A DNA stretch of 64,000 nucleotides from Rhizobium grahamii CCGE 502. Its GTDB lineage: Bacteria; Pseudomonadota; Alphaproteobacteria; Rhizobiales; Rhizobiaceae. The number at the start of each line of letters is the position of its first letter. Positions within the stretch are counted from its first letter, which is position 1. Where the stretch lies: positions 21,617-85,616 of the forward strand of contig NZ_AEYE02000017.1 in the NCBI RefSeq assembly GCF_000298315.2, given 5' to 3'. The notes beneath the pieces were generated by a model that saw nothing but the letters and a program-made list of their open reading frames with translations, was not told the origin of the DNA and did not search any database. The translations under genes and the position numbers were made by a program. This document shows positions 27,152 through 35,944 of the stretch, in pieces.

Positions 27152-28365
27152 TGCAGCGTTCGCCGGAACTGGAAGCAATGCTTGCGGCCGATGAAGCCGA
27201 AGTCCGTGACGCGCAAGTCCGGAAGAAGCGGATGCTTGGCGGCACTGCCCTTGTGATTGCAGGAGCAGCCCTTGCCTATGTCTTCGCTCTTTCGCCGCAA
27301 AAACCCTCTCAAAATGTCCTGGAGGGAGACGAGGAGTTTTCCACCACGACCTTCAGACCACCGTCGTTCCTGCGCGAGGAAACCAAGCAGGAAACACCGC
27401 CTGCCGACAACATCATCCAGATCCCCGAGCCGCCTCCACCCCAACCCCAACCCGAGGCGAGCGAGTTCAACGTCCCTTCGCCGCCTGCAGCCGCGCCTGT
27501 CGACCCGGCTCCGGATGTCTTTCCAGAACGATACCGGTCAAAGCAGATCGTTGCCGACATCGCGGGAACGGCAGAGGCAACATCGGTGAACGCCAGCGAG
27601 GCCGGCGGCGCAATCGTTGCCGGCGAGGATCGCAACAGCAAATACCTCGCAGCAGCGTCTGCAATCGCCGACAGGTCGGCAAAGGCTCGCCAGATTTCCC
27701 GCATCGATGCCCTGATCCCCGAGGGAACGCTGATCCCTGGCATTCTGGAGACCGCTGTAAACAGCGATCTTCCTGGCCAGATCCGTGCCATTACATCTGA
27801 AGATGTCTATTCCTTCGACGGTCGCCGGGTTCTGATCCCGACCGGCACGCGTCTGATCGGCGAATATCAGTCGGACATCACGCGCGGGCAAAAGCGGATT
27901 TTCGTGATCTGGACGCGGTTACTGCGCGATGACGGGGTCTCGGTGCGCTTGAACAGCATAGGAGCCGACGGCCTCGGGCGTTCCGGCCTTACCGGCCGCG
28001 TCGAAAACAAATGGCGCGAGCGCTTCGGCTCCGCGATCCTGCTCTCGATCGTCGGTGCAGGGTCGTCCTATCTGACCGGATATGGCAGCAACCAGTTCTC
28101 TACCGGCAGCGATGGGTACTCCCGGTCCGGCGAGGCTGCCGATCTAGCGCGGCAGACAATCGCGCAGACATTTTCCGATATGGCCAATCAGGCGCTTTCC
28201 GAAAACCTCAAGATCCCACCGACGATCAGCGTCCACCAGGGCGAGCGCATCTTTGTCTACGTCCGCCAGGACCTCGATTTTTCCGCAATGTATCCAGATC
28301 CGGTCGAGGAAGCATTGAAGGAGATCAGGCGTGAACGAGGCCTCGATCAGAACCGTTTCCGGTAG
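27151..28365 (+). CDS. virB10: VirB10 core-complex protein
   Basis: A 404-residue TonB-like protein: one membrane segment (~30-48), a Pro-rich periplasmic stretch (~90-120) and a C-terminal TrbI/VirB10 domain (IPEGTLIPGILETAVNSDLP, RRVLIPTGTRLIGEYQSD, LNSIGADGLGRSGLTGRV, PTISVHQGERIFVYVRQDLD). It spans inner and outer membranes. Its ATG overlaps the virB9 stop by one base. Confidence 0.96.
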   Translation: MQRSPELEAMLAADEAEVRDAQVRKKRMLGGTALVIAGAALAYVFALSPQKPSQNVLEGDEEFSTTTFRPPSFLREETKQETPPADNIIQIPEPPPPQPQPEASEFNVPSPPAAAPVDPAPDVFPERYRSKQIVADIAGTAEATSVNASEAGGAIVAGEDRNSKYLAAASAIADRSAKARQISRIDALIPEGTLIPGILETAVNSDLPGQIRAITSEDVYSFDGRRVLIPTGTRLIGEYQSDITRGQKRIFVIWTRLLRDDGVSVRLNSIGADGLGRSGLTGRVENKWRERFGSAILLSIVGAGSSYLTGYGSNQFSTGSDGYSRSGEAADLARQTIAQTFSDMANQALSENLKIPPTISVHQGERIFVYVRQDLDFSAMYPDPVEEALKEIRRERGLDQNRFR

Positions 28366-29356
28366 CGACCCACACTACTTCCTGCGCCGTGCGCTGTCGC
28401 CGCTGGCGGACTTTCTTGGCGATCCATGCATCATGGAGATCTCTCTCAACCGTCCTGGCGAGGTGTTCGTCGAGCGTATCGGCGCCTCGGCAATGGAACA
28501 CCATGCGATCCCCGCACTGACGGCCGCGCAGATCGAGCATATCGGAGAGCGCGTTGCAGCTGCCAGCAACCAGTTCATCAGCCGCGCCAATCCGATGTTG
28601 AGTGCAGCGTTGCCTTCCGGCGAACGGATCCAGATCATATTGCCGCCGGCAGCCCCCGACGGCGGAGCGCTCTCGATCAGAAAGCAGGTCATCAACGACC
28701 TCAGCCTCGCTGACTATCGTGACAGCGGCGGGTTGGACAAGGTCGCCGTTACCGTCGGTGGTCCGAGCGAGACCGAACAGCACCTGGCGGCGCTGCTTCA
28801 GACCGGCTCCATCCACGACTTTATCGAAACGGCAATCTTGCGCCGCGTCTCCATTCTGATCAGCGGCGGCACTTCGACCGGAAAGACCACCTTCCTGAAT
28901 GCCTGTTTGAAATCAGTGGACAAAAACGAACGCATCCTGACGATCGAGGACACACGCGAGCTTTTTCCCCCGCAGCGCAATCGCGTCCATCTTCTCGCCT
29001 CCCGCGGCGATCAGGGCACCGCTCAGGTGACGATCCAGTCGCTGCTCGAGGCAGCACTGCGCATGCGGCCTGACCGGTTGTTTGTCGGCGAAATCCGCGG
29101 GACCGAGGCATTCGCGTTCCTTCGCGCCATCAATACCGGTCATCCCGGCAGTATGTCGACCGTGCATGCCGATACGCCAACGGGTGCTTATGAGCAACTC
29201 GCGATGATGATGATGCAGGCGGGCATGACGTCCGGTTACTCCAGGCAGGATCTGATGTCCTATATTCGCATGGTCATCCCGATCGTCATCCACCTCAGGC
29301 GCGACGGGGGTCGTCGTGGCGTCTCCGAAATCCATTATGCGCGGCAGTCGGCATGA
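28331..29356 (+). CDS. virB11: VirB11 traffic ATPase
   Basis: A 341-residue hexameric ATPase of the secretion family. Walker A GGTSTGKTT at about 179-187, EDTRELFPPQRNRVHLLASR (Asp box), RMRPDRLFVGEIRGTEAFAF, and the His box TGHPGSMSTVHADTP. GTG 28331 has AAGGAG seven bases upstream and overlaps virB10 by 35 bases. Confidence 0.95.
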   Translation: MNEASIRTVSGSDPHYFLRRALSPLADFLGDPCIMEISLNRPGEVFVERIGASAMEHHAIPALTAAQIEHIGERVAAASNQFISRANPMLSAALPSGERIQIILPPAAPDGGALSIRKQVINDLSLADYRDSGGLDKVAVTVGGPSETEQHLAALLQTGSIHDFIETAILRRVSILISGGTSTGKTTFLNACLKSVDKNERILTIEDTRELFPPQRNRVHLLASRGDQGTAQVTIQSLLEAALRMRPDRLFVGEIRGTEAFAFLRAINTGHPGSMSTVHADTPTGAYEQLAMMMMQAGMTSGYSRQDLMSYIRMVIPIVIHLRRDGGRRGVSEIHYARQSA

Positions 29357-31359
29357 GCCGCCCCTACCTCATAGCGTACTCCTGTTTCTGCCTTCTGATC
29401 GCACTCGCGACCTGGATGCTGGGCTATAGTCTTATCCTGCAAATCGTCTGGAGGGATGGGCGGATCCTTAGGCTGATGACGACAACGGACCCGCTTGCCC
29501 CCTTTCGTCAGTTTTTTGCCTATGCAGAAAACAGGTCGTTGCAGTTCGTCGCCCTGGCCGCATTGCTTCCGTCAATTGCCGCAGGGGCGTCTGCCCTAGC
29601 CTTCGGGCTGCGCCGACCAGCAAACCCGCTTGGTGACGCGGCCTTCCAGGACGCCGCCTCACTCAGACGCGCCGGCTGGCTTGGCCGCGATGGCCATATT
29701 TTCGGCAGACTGGGCAGGCGCATCCTTCGTCGCAAGGACGACCGTCACCACCTGATCATTGGGCCGACCCGCTCCGGAAAGGGCGTAGGCTACGTGATCC
29801 CGAATGCCCTGATGTTCGAAGGGTCGATGATCGTGTCAGACCTGAAAGGCGAAATATTCGAGCACACCTCCGCCTACCGGAAGGCAAGAGGCAACCAGGT
29901 CTTTCTGTTTTCGCCAGGTGCATCACGAACTCACCGCTGGAACCCGCTCGATTTCGTGCGTTCCGATCGCGGCGAGAGAACCATCGACATCCAGAACATG
30001 GCGGCAATCCTGATCCCGGAGTCTGCCGGATCAGATAATGCCGTCTGGCAGGGACTGGCCCAGCAGGTGATTGCCGGCGTCATCAGCTATGTCCTGGAGA
30101 GCCGGCATTATCGTAACCGGCGCAATCTCGGCGAGGTCAACGCCTTTTTCAATACCGGCGAGGACCTGCAGCTCCTGATGAAATCGCTGAAGGAGAAAGA
30201 CAAGGATCTCTCCTTCTTCACGCTCGCGAGCTTCAACGCCTATATCGCGCTCAACGAGCGGGCGGCACGCTCCGCTCTCCTTGATATACAAAAGGCGCTG
30301 GCGCCGTTCCGTAACGAACGGGTTGTCGCGGCCACCGCCGTCACCGACATCAACATCGCTTCCCTGCAACGCCGGCCGGTGACGATCTATCTTTCACCCA
30401 GCATCACCGACATGACCATCCTTCGACCGTTGCTGACCCTCTTCGTGCAGCAGCTGATGGATCTCTTGACACGTCACCATGATCCGAATGCCGTGCCGGT
30501 CTATTTCCTGCTCGACGAATTCCGGCAGCTGAAGCGGATGGACGAGGTTCTCAACAAGCTCCCCTATATCGCAGGCTACAACATCAAGATGGCGTTCATC
30601 GTCCAGGATCTGAAAAGCATTGACGAGATATATGGAGAGACTGCCCGCCACTCACTGCTTGGCAATTGCGGCCTGCAACTCATCCTCGGTGCCAATGATC
30701 AGGCAACGGCGGAATACGCCTCACGCTCGCTCGGCAAGCGGACGATCCGCTACCAGTCGGAAACACGAACGATCGAACGCCTCGGCCTTCCCCGTCGAAC
30801 CAGGGTCGAACAGATCCGCGAGCGCGACCTGATGATGCCGCAGGAAGTACGGCAAATGCCGGAGGATCGGGCAATCCTCCTCGTCGAGGGTCAAAAGCCG
30901 ATCCTGGCGGGCAAACTGCGCTACCACGCGGTCGAGCCGTTCAAAAGCGCTGCGGCGCGTAGGCTCCAGGCCAGCGTCGAGATACCTGAAATCGAGTTGC
31001 CATTGGCCTCGTCCGTGCCGGATATGCTGGTACATCCAGAAGAGCCGGTGACGGGGCTCCAGCAAGGGCAAGTCCCGACAGTGGTCGAACCCATGCCGGC
31101 GCGCGTCGGCACCGCAGAACCAGTCAACCACGATACGTCCGTTGCTACGGCACGGTCTCGTTCCGTCGCGACTGCAAGCGGCCCCGGATCCGAAGCACGA
31201 CTTTCCGTGACCGCATCGAACCTTAACGCCAAGGTAGCAAGAGCTCTTCGGGACACCGCTCTTACAACAGAGCAACGCGTGAGCATTCGGGATATCCTGG
31301 CAAATACGGTGCCGGATCCCGCCGATGTCGGTCTCGAATCCGCCGACGGAGCAAGCTGA
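29353..31359 (+). CDS. virD4: VirD4-type coupling protein
   Basis: A 668-residue DNA-translocating ATPase that links the relaxosome to the VirB channel. Two N-terminal membrane segments (~5-29 and ~58-77), Walker A GPTRSGKGVGYVIP at about 137, SDLKGEIFEHTSAYR, Walker B FLLDEFRQLKRMDEV and IVQDLKSIDEIYGE, RETIRY-like C-terminal block. The last ~130 residues (from ~540) are low-complexity and may serve substrate contacts. It overlaps virB11 (ATGA) and closes the operon. Confidence 0.96.
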   Translation: MSRPYLIAYSCFCLLIALATWMLGYSLILQIVWRDGRILRLMTTTDPLAPFRQFFAYAENRSLQFVALAALLPSIAAGASALAFGLRRPANPLGDAAFQDAASLRRAGWLGRDGHIFGRLGRRILRRKDDRHHLIIGPTRSGKGVGYVIPNALMFEGSMIVSDLKGEIFEHTSAYRKARGNQVFLFSPGASRTHRWNPLDFVRSDRGERTIDIQNMAAILIPESAGSDNAVWQGLAQQVIAGVISYVLESRHYRNRRNLGEVNAFFNTGEDLQLLMKSLKEKDKDLSFFTLASFNAYIALNERAARSALLDIQKALAPFRNERVVAATAVTDINIASLQRRPVTIYLSPSITDMTILRPLLTLFVQQLMDLLTRHHDPNAVPVYFLLDEFRQLKRMDEVLNKLPYIAGYNIKMAFIVQDLKSIDEIYGETARHSLLGNCGLQLILGANDQATAEYASRSLGKRTIRYQSETRTIERLGLPRRTRVEQIRERDLMMPQEVRQMPEDRAILLVEGQKPILAGKLRYHAVEPFKSAAARRLQASVEIPEIELPLASSVPDMLVHPEEPVTGLQQGQVPTVVEPMPARVGTAEPVNHDTSVATARSRSVATASGPGSEARLSVTASNLNAKVARALRDTALTTEQRVSIRDILANTVPDPADVGLESADGAS

Positions 31360-32091
31360 AATCGCCCAAAAGACTGCCGCCGATTGTTGCTGCCTTTTTT
31401 CCTCAAGGGCACCACAAGCCCTCGGACGGACGACTAACAGACTGACATGTCGGTGACTGCACCTTGCGCATTCTATCAAGGACCTTGGAGAGCCACGCCC
31501 GTGATCTTGCCGGCCACGTCGCACGTTCGAACAGGCGGTTGTGCAAAACGAGCAGCGTGGCCCACCACCGCGGCTCCAGCCATGGCATCGTGCTTATCGG
31601 CACGAACAGCGGCCGTCACTTGCTGGCCAAGGCAGTGCGGCGTCACCCGGATCCTGTCCTTGCCGCAGCGCCAGCGCGACAAAGCGGCAACAACCTGCTG
31701 ACCTGGTACTGCCCGAGCGTTGAGGCAGGACTACCAGGCCTTGGAACCACGGCCGGATGGATCGAGCGGAGAAGGCATCGTTCGGGCGGTTCGCGGTGAT
31801 TGCTTGGCTGTCCGCCCCGTTTGACAGGTCGCTCCAGCGCGTTCTCGATGAGGCTTGTCTGACCCAAGACCGCCTCGCTGTGCTCGGCTCGTTCGGCCTG
31901 GCGCAACGGCCGGCTCGTTTTTCTTCCCCTGCCGGCCAGGGCCGGCATTCCTCGCGATGACAAGAAAGCCTCGACCAGGCCGTCCTCCACTTCGTTGCGG
32001 TCTTTGAAGATGCGCGCCGCCCGTCTTCGGTCTCATCGACAGCCATCGAGGACGCGATGGGCGCGGCCCGATCAACAGAAGGAATACAGCA
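31360..32091. other. About 730 bases between virD4 and the DUF736 gene, no supported gene
   Basis: Long overlapping ORFs on both strands reflect high GC; none matches a family I recognise. A CTTTTTT run at 31392-31401 follows virD4 but lacks a clear stem. This may be decayed coding sequence. Confidence 0.35.
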
Positions 32092-32403
32092 ATGGCAACC
32101 ATCGGTTCTTTCACCGCCTCCAGCGACGGCTTCACCGGCACGATCAAGACCCTCAACCTCAATGTCAAAGCCAAGATCGTTCGCGTTGAACGCTCGTCGG
32201 AAGACGCCCCGGACTTCCGGGTGCTTGCCGGAACTGTCGAGTTCGGCGCCGGGTGGCAAAAACAGGCCCGCGACAGCGAACGCGACTACATCTCGGTCAA
32301 GCTGGACGACCCCTCGTTTGCAGCACCGATCTATGCGACCCTTGCCGAAGTCCAGGGTCAGGAAGGACTGCAGCTCATCTGGTCGCGCAACGCCCGCAGA
32401 TAA
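32092..32403 (+). CDS. DUF736 family protein
   Basis: A 103-residue protein with the DUF736 pattern: [40 protein letters not shown], and [19 protein letters not shown] ending LIWSRNARR. These small single-domain proteins are very common on rhizobial and other alphaproteobacterial plasmids near transfer genes, with unknown function. A GC-rich terminator follows immediately. Confidence 0.92.
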   Translation: MATIGSFTASSDGFTGTIKTLNLNVKAKIVRVERSSEDAPDFRVLAGTVEFGAGWQKQARDSERDYISVKLDDPSFAAPIYATLAEVQGQEGLQLIWSRNARR

Positions 32404-32415
32404 GCCGCTGAATCG

Positions 32416-32443
32416 AGCCCCGCCTGATCAGGCGGGGCTTTCC
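32416..32443 (+). terminator. Rho-independent terminator after the DUF736 gene
   Basis: A perfect 24-base palindrome (32416-32439) with half-site AGCCCCGCCTGA, followed by TTTCCCC. It begins 13 bases after the DUF736 stop. Confidence 0.85.
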
Positions 32444-32656
32444 CCGTGTCACCTGTTGCGCCAGCCGTTCAACTTGGCCTCGCGAACGCCGCCCAATTGG
32501 CGGCGGCTCGATCGTCGGGTCTCGCCGGCCTCGCGCTCGGCTACCTGCTTTGCCTTGCAGGTGCGAGAACCCAGGCAGCGACGTTGGTAACATTTCACAA
32601 GCGCTGCGGTGATACCCGTTTCGATCGGTGATGATGTTGGGTTTCGCCAACGGCAT

Positions 32657-33050
32657 TCATCCCCGGCTTTGCAGCGGCAGCAGCGGCATCTCGCCATCTG
32701 CAACTCGCCAGATCCATGCCGACTGGTCGGATCGGGCGATCACCATATCCCGAAGCGACGCTTCGAATGCCTCGTCGGCCGACGGCTTGCACGATATAAA
32801 GCGCGACCCGCTGCGGCTTCATCTCCGGCAAAGTCGCATTGGCGAAAGGCTGATCGCGCGCAAGATCAAAACGCAAACCCGTTACTGATTTCGTTCGCAG
32901 GCGGGCGAGCCTTTCGACGAGCAGTCGCTCGTAGCACTCTCGATCGGCAGCCATTGTTCGCTCACGCTCATCAGTGCGATTTCGTTGACGGTAACGACGC
33001 CGGCGGCTCCGCTCGCAATTGTCGCGATCATCATCAAATGCGAAGTCTTG
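32657..33050 (-). pseudogene. DUF1173 gene remnant, C-terminal part with two frameshifts
   Basis: Read on the minus strand, three frames together give the C-terminus of a DUF1173 plasmid protein: SHLMMIATIASGAAGVVTVN and EIALMSVSEQWLPIES, then (new frame) CYERLLVERLARLRTKSV and MKPQRVALYIVQA, then (third frame) SADEAFEASLRDMVIARSDQ ending LLPLQSRG. One missing base near 32929 and one extra base near 32795 explain the shifts. The N-terminal part is absent; an IS110-family element begins directly beyond it. Confidence 0.8.
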
Positions 33051-34216
33051 CAGGTGATGATCGAGGGACAGTCACGCTTCCAGCCTTTCGGCTTATCCTG
33101 TTGGGGTTTCGAAGATCTCAACAAGGGAGTTGGAAGCATGACTGCCTCTTATGATTATCATATCGGCGTCGACTACCACAAATCCTACAGCCATCTGGTG
33201 GTGCAGGACAGCAGCGGCAAGACGCTGAGATCGGGCCGGGTGAAGAACGATCGCCAGTCGCTCGGTGGGTTTCTCGAGCGCTACCGCGAGAATTCGCCTG
33301 CCGTGGTCGAGGCGACGCGCAACTGGATGGTGATGTATGACTGGCTCGACGACATTTGTGATGATGTCGTTCTCGCCCATCCATGGAAGGTCAAGGCGAT
33401 TGCCGACGCCAAGATCAAGACCGACAAGATCGATGCGACGGTGCTGGCACATTTGCTGCGGGCCGACCTGGTACCCGAGGCCTGGGCGCCAAGTGAGAGA
33501 TCGCGGGACCTTCGCGTCGCGCTCCGCGAGCGGATGTTTTACGTGCGGCTGCGCACGATGACGAAGAACCGCATCGTCACGGTGTTTGATCGCTATCCGG
33601 AGCAGACGGCACAATTGAAGAAGCTTGGCGATTTGTTCGGCAGGGCCGGCCGCATCCAGCTAGCGCAGGTCAACGTCTCAGAGATCGACCGCATCCAGAT
33701 CGACCGTGGCCTCGACTTCATCGGCGACATTGACGTGCGGATCAAGCAATCGGAAGCAACGATCCGGGCGATGACCAAGGCCAATGCCAACGTCAAGCTG
33801 TTGAAGACGATCCCCGGCATCGGCGAGTTCTTCGCCCGGCTGATCGACGCGGAGATTGACGATATATCCCGCTTTCCCAACCCGAAGAAGCTTGCCGCCT
33901 ATGCCGGGCTTGTGCCCTCGATCTATTCGAGCGGCGGCAAAACCTTTCATGGCAAGATCATCAAGCAGGGCAACAAGTGGCTGCGCTGGGCTTTTGTCGA
34001 AGCCGTCAGCCCCGCCATCGCCAGCGATGCGCAGCTTCGCGCCCAATACGAGCATCTGAAGTTCAGAGGAGTGAACAAGGCGCGTGTTGCGGTCGCGCGC
34101 AAGCTTCTGACGATCGCCTTCCAGATCCTGCGTGACCAGCGCGCCTACGAGCCGCGCGACACCAGCACCACGGAAGGGGCGTCGACGATATCCCGGCTGT
34201 CCTGATCGTCGTTTAG
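33051..34216 (+). mobile_element. IS110-family insertion sequence (limits approximate)
   Basis: The transposase gene at 33138-34205 is flanked on the left by the broken DUF1173 gene at about 33050. IS110 elements normally lack terminal inverted repeats, and I see none, so both limits are estimates. Confidence 0.65.
33138..34205 (+). CDS. IS110-family transposase
   Basis: A 355-residue DEDD-type transposase. The N-terminal domain starts YHIGVDYHKSYSHLVVQDSS, with the first catalytic Asp in GVDYHK; the C-terminal IS116/IS110/IS902 domain has LLKTIPGIGEFFARLIDAEI, FPNPKKLAAYAGLVPSIYSS and GNKWLRWAFVEAV. ATG 33138 with GGGAG upstream was chosen; the frame runs further upstream without protein-like sequence. 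It appears intact. Confidence 0.92.
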   Translation: MTASYDYHIGVDYHKSYSHLVVQDSSGKTLRSGRVKNDRQSLGGFLERYRENSPAVVEATRNWMVMYDWLDDICDDVVLAHPWKVKAIADAKIKTDKIDATVLAHLLRADLVPEAWAPSERSRDLRVALRERMFYVRLRTMTKNRIVTVFDRYPEQTAQLKKLGDLFGRAGRIQLAQVNVSEIDRIQIDRGLDFIGDIDVRIKQSEATIRAMTKANANVKLLKTIPGIGEFFARLIDAEIDDISRFPNPKKLAAYAGLVPSIYSSGGKTFHGKIIKQGNKWLRWAFVEAVSPAIASDAQLRAQYEHLKFRGVNKARVAVARKLLTIAFQILRDQRAYEPRDTSTTEGASTISRLS

Positions 34217-34326
34217 CGAGCCCGGAGCGCAACACGATCGAGGCCGAACTCGAACTGGCACTTGCCGAACGCGAAGTCATCTGGGCCGAACTCGACGGCC
34301 GCATAGACGGCGAGCCGCCGTTCTGA
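34217..34326 (+). pseudogene. Possible gene tail beyond the IS110 element
   Basis: A frame reads SPERNTIEAELELALAEREV and IWAELDGRIDGEPPF before a stop. The charged helical pattern looks like a genuine protein end, cut off by the insertion sequence. No family recognised. Confidence 0.3.
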
Positions 34327-34389
34327 GGCGGCTTTGCCCCTTGCTGATCGAAGCACGCCGGATCGACCGGCGGCCTTCGATAGTAGCGC

Positions 34390-34788
34390 TCAATAGCCAT
34401 TGTCTTGTAGATAGATGTCGATGGCCGCCTGCAGGATCACTGTCATCTTCACGTCGTTCTCATGAGCTGCGCGCATCAGCCTCTCCTTGACCGCCTGTTC
34501 GAGCGGCACGTTGACGTAAGAGCGTAGCGCCCGCTCCTTTGCCCGCTTCAGGTTCTTTAGCCGCCGTCGCGCTTCCTGCTGGTCGCCGGCGAGTTTTGCC
34601 GCGCGGCGGCGGCGCTCCTCCTCGGAAAGACGGGGCAATGTTGCTGCAGCGTTTGCCGTCGCTGGCTGCATCGTGGCATCGTCAGCCAACCGAGCAGCGG
34701 CCTTGGCATCTATCAAGGTCATGCCACTTTCCGACTTGCGGCGCGTGGCAAGCGAGAACTGCTCAATGTCGATCGGTTGTTTGCTCAA
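34390..34788 (-). CDS. Ribbon-helix-helix protein paired with ParA-like ATPase (VirC2/ParG-like)
   Basis: A 132-residue protein with a charged, probably disordered N-terminal half and a C-terminal ribbon-helix-helix domain (~90-132): RSYVNVPLEQAVKERLMRAA and ENDVKMTVILQAAIDIYLQD. TTG start, supported by GAGGTGA eight bases upstream. Lying just after a ParA/VirC1-type gene and close to oriT, it resembles VirC2, the oriT/overdrive-binding partner of VirC1; ParG-type partition function is the alternative. Confidence 0.7.
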   Translation of the reverse strand: MSKQPIDIEQFSLATRRKSESGMTLIDAKAAARLADDATMQPATANAAATLPRLSEEERRRRAAKLAGDQQEARRRLKNLKRAKERALRSYVNVPLEQAVKERLMRAAHENDVKMTVILQAAIDIYLQDNGY

Positions 34789-34892
34789 GTTGTCACCTCA
34801 TCCGATGCTGCGACCCGCCTCAGCTCAATTTCCTGGACCAGGGCCTTCACCTCCAGGCGCGCCTTGCGCACGCTCTCGGTCAGTTCCTGCAT
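34785..34892 (-). CDS. 35-residue ORF between the ParA-like and RHH genes
   Basis: ATG 34892 opens a frame MQELTESVRKARLEVKALVQ that continues to a stop overlapping the TTG of the RHH gene. It overlaps the end of the ParA-like gene by 13 bases. A coupled string of three genes is plausible, but it may only be a leader or chance ORF. Confidence 0.35.
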   Translation of the reverse strand: MQELTESVRKARLEVKALVQEIELRRVAASDEVTT

Positions 34893-35494
34893 TGCAGCGT
34901 TCCAAGGCCATTCTGGATGTCACGGTAGACGTTGCGCTCGACCAGCTCCGTCTGCAGCAGCATGGTCTGATAATTGGCCTCGATGAGGCCCGCGACGAAG
35001 GGACGAATGAAGCGATAGGCTGCCAGGCTTCGGCCGGGCAGGGTAATTCTGGTGCGCACGTTCATGTGGAGGACCGACAGTCCAAACCGATCATTGATGG
35101 CGTTGACTTCGGCGACTGTCTGCCCGGCGGCTTCGATCTCCTTGATCCCTGGCTGAACCGGTGACAGCACCAGGTCGGAGGAGCGGATGATCGTCGTCTG
35201 CAACACACTATCGACACCCGGGGCATCAATCACGACCCGATCGAAAGTGTCGCGGTATCGATCTATGGTCTCGGCGACCGCCCTCTGCGTGGCCGCAGTG
35301 GTAACCTCGATATTGTCTGGCACGTGCCCTTTGGCGTGGCACAGCTTCCACCAGCCGGCAAGGTTCTGCCGGCCATCGGCATCGACCATCAGCACACGCT
35401 GCTGGCCGAGCGCATATTCGCCGGCGAGAAGTGTCGCCAATGTTGTCTTTCCAGCGCCACCCTTGTTGCTTACGACCGCATAGATCAGGGACAT
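34880..35494 (-). CDS. ParA/VirC1-family ATPase
   Basis: A 204-residue Walker-type ATPase: deviant Walker A VSNKGGAGKTTLATLLAGEY, ALGQQRVLMVDADGRQNLAG with WWK, and FDRVVIDAPGVDSVLQTTII (Walker B). Length is that of short orphan ParA/VirC1 proteins rather than full replicon ParA. It has a TATAAT-like promoter with an operator-like repeat and faces away from oriT and mobC. VirC1 promotes relaxosome assembly and delivery in Agrobacterium; the same role is inferred here. Confidence 0.85.
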   Translation of the reverse strand: MSLIYAVVSNKGGAGKTTLATLLAGEYALGQQRVLMVDADGRQNLAGWWKLCHAKGHVPDNIEVTTAATQRAVAETIDRYRDTFDRVVIDAPGVDSVLQTTIIRSSDLVLSPVQPGIKEIEAAGQTVAEVNAINDRFGLSVLHMNVRTRITLPGRSLAAYRFIRPFVAGLIEANYQTMLLQTELVERNVYRDIQNGLGTLQCRN

Positions 35495-35511
35495 CACTAG
35501 CTCCGCCAGAC

Positions 35512-35559
35512 ACCGCAGAATTTGAACCATTATAGTTCGTTTTCCGGATCCGTCTAGTC
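35512..35559 (-). promoter_or_regulatory. Promoter and operator candidate of the ParA-like operon
   Basis: On the minus strand TATAAT (complement of 35529-35534) lies within GAACTATAATGGTTC, which has 4-base arms GAAC/GTTC. A weak -35 (TAGACG, 16-base spacer) precedes it. The 23 bases 35525-35547 match 18537-18559 before virB1 at 18 positions. Confidence 0.5.
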
Positions 35560-35639
35560 GACCCTTGTGTAAACCTGGATGGGGGATGAGCTGCCGCATT
35601 GTGGGCATCCCCGGATCGGTCATGGCTCACGATGGCGAG

Positions 35640-35882
35640 ATGTGGACACTTGTCCGCAGAATGTGAAGGTACGCTATGCCTCTGGCGTAGCGTAATACTT
35701 TCTTGCTAAGTCGAACTATCATGTGTTCACACGACCCAGTCGTGTGATGGCGAGATATTACTTTTCCCATTACGCTGGCTCGCCTCCACGCCGTGGGTCA
35801 GCAATTCACTTACGGGTTGCAAATTCGAACCAAAATGGTCTATATTGGTTTGGCAGGATACGTAAATTTGTGATACAAATTT
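35640..35882 (-). other. Origin of transfer (oriT) with VirD2/RP4-type nick site
   Basis: The minus strand contains TATCCTG|CC (complement of 35852-35860), the MOBP nick consensus; read on the plus strand TGGCAGGATA equals the first ten bases of Agrobacterium T-DNA borders. Three bases beyond the hexamer is an inverted repeat AAATTTGT-GAT-ACAAATTT (35864-35882), as in RP4-type oriT. Two further inverted repeats lie in the region: 35670-35694 (TACGCTATGCC / GGCGTAGCGTA, one mismatch) and 35727-35747 (TCACACGAC / GTCGTGTGA). The stretch lies between the ParA-like gene and mobC. Nicking would send the ParA side first and the relaxase gene last. Confidence 0.8.
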
Positions 35883-35944
35883 GCTGACGATCGACGGACA
35901 GGCCGTCGATGGGCGCCTGCGGCTGTTAGCTCAGGGTTACGACA

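Noticed and set aside
31594-32259. Minus-strand ORF of 221 codons after virD4
   Set aside because: Arg/Ser-rich, overlaps the DUF736 gene, and has no family similarity that I can see.
32609-33154. Plus-strand ORF of 181 codons left of IS110
   Set aside because: It is the shadow of the decayed DUF1173 gene, which reads clearly on the minus strand.
35670-35747. The two upstream inverted repeats as an iteron origin of replication
   Set aside because: They differ from each other, are not direct repeats, and no replication gene (repABC or similar) is in the window; an oriT role is simpler.
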